From CAZTDU01 sp964617355 (GTDB lineage Bacteria > Pseudomonadota > Gammaproteobacteria > Burkholderiales > SG8-39): a stretch of DNA of 56,128 nt. Position numbers and translations under genes: made by a program. Each line of letters begins with the position of its first letter. The first letter of the stretch is position 1. Positions 51,453 through 56,128 of the stretch are shown here, piece after piece. The notes beneath the pieces are model-generated. The model saw nothing but the letters and a program-made list of their open reading frames with translations, was not told the origin of the DNA and did no database searches. Location of the stretch: positions 1 through 56,128 of the forward strand of contig CAZTXP010000201.1 in the NCBI GenBank assembly GCA_964617355.1, given 5' to 3'.

Positions 51453-52238
51453 TCAGTGCGCGCCCTGCAGGCGGCCGGCCTTCTTCCCCGCCCTTTTTCC
51501 CATATAGGCCTCCCGCACCTGCGGGTTCGCCGACACCTCGGCGTACGAGCCCTCGGCGAGCACCTGCCCGCGCTGCAGCACCGTGATGGTGTCCGCGATC
51601 GACGAGACCACGCCCATGTTGTGCTCGATCATCAGCACGGTGCGGTTCGCGGCCACCTTCTTGACGAGCTTCGCGACGCGGTCGATGTCTTCCACGCCCA
51701 TGCCTTGCGTGGGCTCGTCGAGCAGCAGCAGCTCCGGGTCGGCGGCGAGCGTGGTGGCGAGTTCGAGCGCGCGCTTCCTGCCGTAGGGCAGCTCGACCGC
51801 GATCGTCGACGCGAACGCAGCGAGGTCCACTTCCGCCAGCAGCTCGCGCGCACGGCCCTCGAGCGCCTTCAGGCTTCGCTCGGACTTCCAGAAGTGGTAC
51901 GAGGTGCCGGTCGCCTGCTGCAGGCCGAGCCGCACGTTCTCCAGCGCGGTCAGGTGCGGCATCACCGCGCAGATCTGGAACGAGCGCACCATGCCGCGGC
52001 GCGCGACCGCGGCCGGCTTGGCGCGCGTGATGTCCTCGCCCTTGAAGAGGATGCTGCCCGCGGTCGGGTCGAGGAACCGCGTCAGCAGGTTGAAGACCGT
52101 GGTCTTGCCCGCGCCGTTCGGCCCGATCATCGCGTGGATGCGGCCGCGCGCGACCCTGAGGTCGACCTTGTCCACGGCGGTGAAGCCGCGGAACTCCCTG
52201 GTGAGGCCGCGCGCCTCGAGGATGTGCTCGTTCGCCAT
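51453..52238 (-). CDS. livG: ABC transporter ATP-binding protein LivG
   Basis: A 261-residue ATPase. Walker A IGPNGAGKTTVFNLL (about 38-52), a degenerate signature LPYGRKRALELATTL (about 150-164, normal for LivG), Walker B LLLLDEPTQGMGVEDI (about 170-185) and H-loop LMIEHNMGVV (about 200-209). The C-terminal tail (AYMGKRAGKKAGRLQGAH) is basic. It is located between LivK and LivF, 34 bp after LivK. Together with LivF it forms the ATPase pair that drives import. Confidence 0.94.
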   Translation of the reverse strand: MANEHILEARGLTREFRGFTAVDKVDLRVARGRIHAMIGPNGAGKTTVFNLLTRFLDPTAGSILFKGEDITRAKPAAVARRGMVRSFQICAVMPHLTALENVRLGLQQATGTSYHFWKSERSLKALEGRARELLAEVDLAAFASTIAVELPYGRKRALELATTLAADPELLLLDEPTQGMGVEDIDRVAKLVKKVAANRTVLMIEHNMGVVSSIADTITVLQRGQVLAEGSYAEVSANPQVREAYMGKRAGKKAGRLQGAH

Positions 52239-52272
52239 GCGAGGCGCGCGGTGGCTTCCTGCTACGAAGTGC

Positions 52273-53502
52273 TTACTTCTTGACCAGCGGGCAGGCGCTC
52301 TCGGCGAGCGGGCGGAACGCCTCGTCCGCCGGGATCGTGCCGCGCAGCTTGTAGTAATCCCACGGGTACTTCGATTCCGAGGGCTTCTTCACCTCGTACA
52401 CGTACATGTCGTGCACCATGCGGCCGTCGGCGCGGATGCGGCCGTTCTTGGCGAAGAAGTCGTTCACCGGCGTCTCCTTCATCTTCGCCATCACCGCCGC
52501 CGCGTCGTCCGTGCCTGCGGCCTGGATCGCCTTCAGGTAGTGCATCGTCGACGAGTAGTCGCCGGCGTCGCCCATGTGCGGCATGCGCTTCATGCGTTCG
52601 AAGAAGCGCTTGGACCACGCGCGCGTGGCCTCGTCGCGATCCCAGTAGAAGCCGTTGGTGAGCACGAGGCCCTGCGCGGTCGCGAGGCCCATCGAGTGCA
52701 CGTCGGTGATCCAGACCAGCAGGCCGGCGAGCGTCTGCCCGGTCTTGCCGACGCCGAACTGCTGCGCCGATTTCACCGCGTTGATGAACTGCGTGCCGGA
52801 GCCGGCGATGCCGATCACCTTGGCCTTCGAGGCCTGCGCCTGCAGGATGAACGAGCCGAGGTCGGTGGCGTCGATCGGGTAGCGGGCCTGGCCGAGCACC
52901 TTGCCGTTGCTGGCCTTGACCAGCGCCGCGGCGTCGCCTTCCAGCGCGTGGCCGAAGGCGTAGTCCGCGGTCATGAAGAACCACGAGTCGCCGCCGCCCT
53001 TCACGATCTGCCCGGCGGTGCCCTTGGCGAGCGCGTAGGTGTCGTAGGCGTAGTGGATGCTGTTGGGCGTGCAGGCATCGTTGGTGAGGCGCGAGGACCC
53101 CGAGCCGTTGACGATGGCGATGCGGTTCTTCTCCTTCGCCACGTTCGCCACCGCGATCGCGATCGCGGAGTTGATCAGGTTCGCCACCAGGTCGACCTTC
53201 TGCGTATCGAACCACTCGCGCGCCTTGGTGGTGGCGGTGTCGCCCTTGTTGAGGTGATCCGCGAAGATCACGTCGATCGGCGCGCCCAGCACCTTGCCGC
53301 CGAAGTCCTCGACGGCCATCTTGATCGCGGTGACGCTGCCCTGCCCGGACTCGTGCGAGAACTGCCCGGACATGTCGGTCAGCACGCCGATGCGCACCAC
53401 GCCGTCGGAAACCTTGCCCTGCGCCAGCGCCGTGCCGGCGCCGAACGTCGTCGCGAGCGCCGCACACACGGCAGCCACGCCCTTGCGCAACTGGATCTTC
53501 AT
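52273..53502 (-). CDS. livK: Liv-type ABC transporter periplasmic substrate-binding protein
   Basis: A 409-residue periplasmic binding protein. Signal peptide about 1-28 (MKIQLRKGVAAVCAALATTFGAGTALAQ). Mature part begins VRIGVLTDMSGQFSHESGQGSVTAIKMAVEDF, then GAPIDVIFADHLNKGDTATTKAREWFD, and the aromatic-acid-type pocket segment VNGSGSSRLTNDACTPNSIHYAYDTYALAKG, which is closer to the binding proteins for aromatic or aliphatic acids than to LivJ. Start ATG at 53502 has GGGAGGAG 7 nt upstream. It is the first gene of the operon and probably the most abundant product. Confidence 0.93.
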   Translation of the reverse strand: MKIQLRKGVAAVCAALATTFGAGTALAQGKVSDGVVRIGVLTDMSGQFSHESGQGSVTAIKMAVEDFGGKVLGAPIDVIFADHLNKGDTATTKAREWFDTQKVDLVANLINSAIAIAVANVAKEKNRIAIVNGSGSSRLTNDACTPNSIHYAYDTYALAKGTAGQIVKGGGDSWFFMTADYAFGHALEGDAAALVKASNGKVLGQARYPIDATDLGSFILQAQASKAKVIGIAGSGTQFINAVKSAQQFGVGKTGQTLAGLLVWITDVHSMGLATAQGLVLTNGFYWDRDEATRAWSKRFFERMKRMPHMGDAGDYSSTMHYLKAIQAAGTDDAAAVMAKMKETPVNDFFAKNGRIRADGRMVHDMYVYEVKKPSESKYPWDYYKLRGTIPADEAFRPLAESACPLVKK

Positions 53503-53545
53503 GCTCACTCCTCCCTGGTTGCCGGCCCCGAGGACCGGGACCGTC

Positions 53546-53564
53546 ACTTGCATTAGTGCACTGA
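53546..53564. promoter_or_regulatory. Operator-like site 1 (19 bp, palindromic core)
   Basis: ACTTGCATTAGTGCACTGA. Core TGCATTAGTGCA is an imperfect 12-bp palindrome; apart from two transitions, the full 19 bp match site 2 at 53697 in the same orientation. It lies downstream of the predicted livK promoter -10, where a bound protein would block transcription. Regulator unknown; the tandem HxlR protein is the nearest candidate. Confidence 0.7.
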
Positions 53565-53570
53565 TGAGTT

Positions 53571-53599
53571 AGGCTAGTGCGTTCAATCGTGAAAGTCAA
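53571..53599 (-). promoter_or_regulatory. Putative livK operon promoter
   Basis: Minus-strand TTGACT (-35; complement of 53594-53599) and TAGCCT (-10; complement of 53571-53576) with a 17-bp spacer. The -10 matches consensus at only three of six bases, so it may need activation. Transcript leader about 60 nt with a GGGAGGAG ribosome site. A partial operator half-site GCACTA is in the spacer/-10 region. Confidence 0.45.
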
Positions 53600-53693
53600 T
53601 CCGGAGGTCGAATCGGGCGCCGCCATTGCGCGGTGCAGCGACGGCGCGTCCGGTTTCCATAGTGAAACGGGCCCCGCTGCGGGAGCTCTACCA

Positions 53694-53722
53694 TTGACTT
53701 GCACTAATGCACTGAATACATT
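53694..53722 (+). promoter_or_regulatory. Putative promoter of the divergent acyl-CoA synthetase
   Basis: TTGACT (53694-53699), exactly 17 bp, then TACATT (53717-53722). This is the best sigma-70-type match in the window. Operator site 2 fills most of the spacer, so a bound protein would exclude RNA polymerase. The leader would be about 30 nt. Confidence 0.62.
53697..53715. promoter_or_regulatory. Operator-like site 2 (19 bp, palindromic core)
   Basis: ACTTGCACTAATGCACTGA. The core TGCACTAATGCA is the reverse complement of the core of site 1, and the flanks are the same as in site 1. It overlaps the -35 end and spacer of the plus-strand promoter. The centre-to-centre distance to site 1 is 151 bp. 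Confidence 0.7.
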
Positions 53723-53759
53723 GGGCTTCACCGTTCACGACTGCAATTGAGGCTTGCCG

Positions 53760-55406
53760 GTGTCCCGCCCCGCCCCGTCCTACGTTTGCGGCCCCTCGTC
53801 CGAGCCCCTGCTCGGCCAGACGCTGTGGCAGGCGCTCGCGTCCGCGGCCGAGCGCTGGCCCGACGCGGACGCGCTCGTCAGCCGCCACCAGTCGCAGCGC
53901 TATTCGTGGGCGCAGCTGCTCGCCGGGTCGCGCCGTGCCGCGCGCGGCTTCCTCGCGCTCGGCATCAAGAAGGGCGACCGCGTCGCGATCTGGAGCCCGA
54001 ACCGCTCGGAGTGGCTGATCGCGCAATATGGGCTCGCCGCGATCGGCGCAATCGCGGTCAACGTGAACCCGGCGTTCCGCCGCGACGAGCTCGCGTACCT
54101 GCTGGCCCACTCGGGGGCGAACGCGATCGTGCTTGCGCCCGCGTTCCGCCAGCACGACTACCTCGACACGCTGAAGGCGGCGCGCGGCGACGCGCCGACG
54201 CTCGCGCACGTCGTGGTGCTGGGCGACACCGCGCCCGCCGGCATGCTGTCGTGGCCGGCATTCCTTGCGAAGGGCGAATCGGTGCCCGAGGCGCGCATGG
54301 ACGAGGCCGCGGCGCGCACCGGGTTCGACGAACCGGTGAGCCTGCAGTACACCTCGGGTACCACGGGCCGGCCGAAGGGCGCGGCGCTCTCGCACCACAA
54401 TATCCTCAACAACGGCCGCTTCGTCGGCGCACGGCAGCGCTTCACGCACGCCGACCGCATCTGCCTGCCGGTGCCGTTCTTCCACTGCTTCGGCATCGTG
54501 CTCGGCGCGATGGCCTCGGTCGTGCACGGCGCCACGCTGGTGCTCACCGGCGAGGCCTTCGAGCCGAAGTCGGTGCTCGAGGCCGTGGCCGCCGAGCGCT
54601 GCACCGCGCTCTACGGCGTGCCGATGATGTTCATCGCGATGCTCGCCGAGCCGACGTTCGCGCAGCACGACCTGTCGACCCTTCGCACCGGCAGCATGGG
54701 CGGCGCGCCCTGCCCCGAGGCCGTGATGCGGCAGGCGATCGATCGCATGGGCCTCGCCGAAATCACGGTCTGCTACGGCATGACCGAGACCTCGCCGATC
54801 TCGTTCCAGTCGCTGCCCGAAGACGGCCTCGACACGCGCTGCGCCACCGTCGGCTCGGTGCATCCGCACGTGGAGTGCAAGATCGTGGACCCCTCCTCCG
54901 GCGCGGTGGTGCCGCGAGGGCAGCCGGGCGAGCTCTGCACGCGCGGCTACAGCGTGATGCTCGGCTACTGGGAGGATCCCGAGGCCACCGCGCGCGCGAT
55001 CGACGCGGCGCGCTGGATGCACACCGGCGACCTCGCGGTGATGCGCGACGACGGCACCGTGCAGATTGTCGGCCGCAGCAAGGACACGGTGATCCGCGGC
55101 GGCGAGAACATCTACCCGCGCGAGGTCGAGGAGTTCATCTACACGCTGCCCAAGGTCGCCGACGTGCAGGTGGTCGGCGTGCCGGACCCGAAGTACGGCG
55201 AGGAGCTCTGCGCGTGGATCCGCCTGAAGCCCGGCGAGACCTGGACCGCCGACGGGCTGCGCGAGGCCTGCCGCGGCCGCATCGCCACGTACAAGATCCC
55301 GCGCCACGTGAAGTTCGTCGACGAATACCCGGTTACCGCCAGCGGGAAAGTGCAGAAATTCCGTATCCGGGATCAAGCCATCCGCGAGTTGGGTCTCACC
55401 GCATAG
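53760..55406 (+). CDS. Acyl-CoA synthetase (AMP-binding), divergent from the liv operon
   Basis: A 548-residue ANL-family ligase. Motifs: LQYTSGTTGRPKGAALSH (about 194-211), FFHCFGIVLGAMAS (about 237-250), CYGMTETSPISFQSLPED (about 336-353), HTGDLAVMRDDGTVQIVGRSKDTVIRGGENIYPREVEE (A7-A8, about 419-456) and ASGKVQKFRIRDQAI with the C-terminal catalytic Lys (about 523-537). GTG at 53760 is chosen because GAGG lies 7 nt before it; TTG at 53754 leaves too little space. This is the AcsF/FadD13-like type also used for aryl and medium-chain acids. It shares a regulated divergent control region with the liv-cox operon, so a common substrate is likely. Confidence 0.92.
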   Translation: MSRPAPSYVCGPSSEPLLGQTLWQALASAAERWPDADALVSRHQSQRYSWAQLLAGSRRAARGFLALGIKKGDRVAIWSPNRSEWLIAQYGLAAIGAIAVNVNPAFRRDELAYLLAHSGANAIVLAPAFRQHDYLDTLKAARGDAPTLAHVVVLGDTAPAGMLSWPAFLAKGESVPEARMDEAAARTGFDEPVSLQYTSGTTGRPKGAALSHHNILNNGRFVGARQRFTHADRICLPVPFFHCFGIVLGAMASVVHGATLVLTGEAFEPKSVLEAVAAERCTALYGVPMMFIAMLAEPTFAQHDLSTLRTGSMGGAPCPEAVMRQAIDRMGLAEITVCYGMTETSPISFQSLPEDGLDTRCATVGSVHPHVECKIVDPSSGAVVPRGQPGELCTRGYSVMLGYWEDPEATARAIDAARWMHTGDLAVMRDDGTVQIVGRSKDTVIRGGENIYPREVEEFIYTLPKVADVQVVGVPDPKYGEELCAWIRLKPGETWTADGLREACRGRIATYKIPRHVKFVDEYPVTASGKVQKFRIRDQAIRELGLTA

Positions 55407-55409
55407 CAG

Positions 55410-55448
55410 CCCGCTGGGGCAGAATGTCGCCTGCCCCGCGCCAGCGGG
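55410..55448 (+). other. Large hairpin between ligase and molybdenum oxidoreductase genes
   Basis: CCCGCTGG (55410-55417) pairs with CCAGCGGG (55441-55448), and the inner GGCAG (55418-55422) with CTGCC (55431-55435). It begins 3 bp after the ligase stop and ends 21 bp before the next ATG, with no T tract. It may be an attenuating terminator or an mRNA processing element that sets the ratio of the two proteins. Confidence 0.5.
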
Positions 55449-55469
55449 GCGGCGGCGAGGAGGCGTCGA

Positions 55470-56128
55470 ATGAGCGAGTCGAAGAAGAAGGTCCCGATCT
55501 TCTGCTACCAGTGCGTCGCCGGCCCCGACCTGATGAAGGTCGAGGTCGAGGACGGCGTGGCGAAGCGGATCGAATCGAACTTCGACATCTCGCACGCGCA
55601 TCCGGGCGGCGGTCGCGTCTGCGTGAAGGCCTACGGCCTGATCCAGAAGACCTACAACCCGAACCGCATCAAGCAGCCCATGAAGCGCACCAACCCGAAG
55701 AAGGGGCGCGACCAGGACCCCGGCTTCGTGCCGATCTCGTGGGACGAGGCGCTGGACATCGTCGGCGCGAAATTGCGCGAGATCCGCGAGAAGGGCCTCC
55801 GCAACGAGGAAGGCTTCCCGCGCCTCGCCACTTCCACCGGCGGCGGTGGCACGCCGGTGCAGTACATGGGCACCTTCCCCGCCTTCATGGCCGCGTGGGG
55901 CCCGATCGACCAGGGCTACGGCGCCGGGCAGGGCGTGAAGTGCTACCACTCCGAGCACCTCTACGGCGAGCTGTGGCACCGCGCGTTCATCGTCGCGCCC
56001 GATACCCCGTACGTGAACTTCATCATCAACTGCGGCAACAACGTCGAGGCCTCGGGCGGCGTGGTCGGCATCTGGCGCGAGGCCGACGCGCGCGTGCGCG
56101 GCGCGAAGCGCGTGCAGGTCGAGCCGCA
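55470..56128 (+). CDS. DMSO-reductase-family molybdopterin oxidoreductase, catalytic subunit (N-terminal part)
   Basis: The first 219 codons are visible; the gene runs off the window. CYQCVAGPDLMKVEVEDGVAKRIE (about 12-35) resembles the N-terminal cluster region of bis-MGD oxidoreductases, and GRVCVKAYGLIQKTYNPNRIKQPMKR (about 49-75) with FVPISWDEALDIVGAKLREI are characteristic of the family. Only three cysteines appear in the usual [4Fe-4S] spot, with the last in RVCVK. GEAGGAGG-like AGGAGG ribosome site 6 nt before the ATG at 55470. Known relatives include phenylacetyl-CoA:acceptor and other anaerobic substrate oxidoreductases; which one cannot be said from this fragment. Position suggests it acts on the product of the adjacent acyl-CoA synthetase. 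Confidence 0.85.
   Translation, partial: MSESKKKVPIFCYQCVAGPDLMKVEVEDGVAKRIESNFDISHAHPGGGRVCVKAYGLIQKTYNPNRIKQPMKRTNPKKGRDQDPGFVPISWDEALDIVGAKLREIREKGLRNEEGFPRLATSTGGGGTPVQYMGTFPAFMAAWGPIDQGYGAGQGVKCYHSEHLYGELWHRAFIVAPDTPYVNFIINCGNNVEASGGVVGIWREADARVRGAKRVQVEP

Noticed and set aside
53688..55979. Long minus-strand reading frame opposite the acyl-CoA synthetase
   Set aside because: Antisense shadow; the plus-strand ligase has all ANL motifs, and the antisense product is low-complexity.

Overview
The window is 56 kb of very GC-rich DNA (about 70 % by eye) from what looks like a betaproteobacterium, probably Burkholderiales or a close uncultured relative. The reasons are a Bug/TctC-type solute-binding protein, a complete LivKGFHM transporter, CoxMSL-type molybdenum hydroxylase genes, an AtuA pair, and many translationally coupled ATGA/GTGA gene junctions. 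This placement is inference; the window has no rRNA or tRNA gene and no insertion sequence or CRISPR array that I can see.

Layout. (1) 1-6.8 kb, housekeeping and general metabolism: relA (cut by the window edge), an EamA transporter, an MtfA-like peptidase, a crotonase-family enzyme, a TctC-type binding protein, a quinone oxidoreductase-like MDR protein and a flavodoxin-fold protein. (2) 6.8-22.7 kb, a type I secretion locus on the minus strand: a CheY-metallo-beta-lactamase fusion, a HlyB-type ABC exporter, a lipocalin-free stretch with a DUF6438-like secreted protein, a giant (about 3300 residue) serralysin-RTX-Ig-repeat protein with an apparent +1 frameshift, and a HlyD-type adaptor. The outer-membrane TolC partner is absent. 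The 17.4-19.3 kb part is visibly poorer in GC than its surroundings. (3) 22.8-33.5 kb, mixed genes: M20 amidohydrolase, FmdB zinc ribbon, secreted trypsin-like protease, small Cys-rich exported protein, succinate-semialdehyde-dehydrogenase-like enzyme with an ABM-domain protein, tandem NIPSNAP, TPR-GT9 protein coupled to an AtuA pair, and a Kef-type antiporter. (4) 33.5-53.5 kb, an almost unbroken run of twenty minus-strand genes. Its promoter-distal part holds a DUF1538 membrane protein with two P-II-like proteins, an NnrS-like protein, a MIP18/DUF59 protein, a PNPOx-fold protein, an ornithine cyclodeaminase-family protein and a GFA protein. Its promoter-proximal part (53.5-39.5 kb) is a catabolic operon: LivKGFHM uptake, a 4-hydroxybutyryl-CoA-dehydratase-like member of the HpaB family, CoxM, CoxS, an AHL-lactonase-like hydrolase, CoxL, an SDR without the usual YxxxK, an acyl-CoA ligase and a tandem HxlR regulator. 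(5) 53.5-56.1 kb, divergent from that operon: a second acyl-CoA synthetase and the start of a DMSO-reductase-family molybdenum enzyme.

How the genes work together. The most coherent unit is the divergon at 39.5-56.1 kb. Two copies of a 19-bp palindrome-centred site, ACTTGCAYTARTGCACTGA, sit in the divergent control region; one lies exactly in the 17-bp spacer of a good sigma-70-like promoter. Transport, two CoA ligases, a probable radical [4Fe-4S]/flavin enzyme, a molybdenum hydroxylase, a lactonase-like hydrolase and a bis-MGD oxidoreductase would together import a small (probably aromatic or hydroxylated) acid, activate it to a CoA ester and attack it by oxygen-independent chemistry. The substrate is not identifiable from sequence alone, and I consider this the best candidate for an undescribed pathway here. 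The second point of interest is the type I secretion locus with its frameshifted giant metalloprotease and alternating A/B Ig-like repeats.
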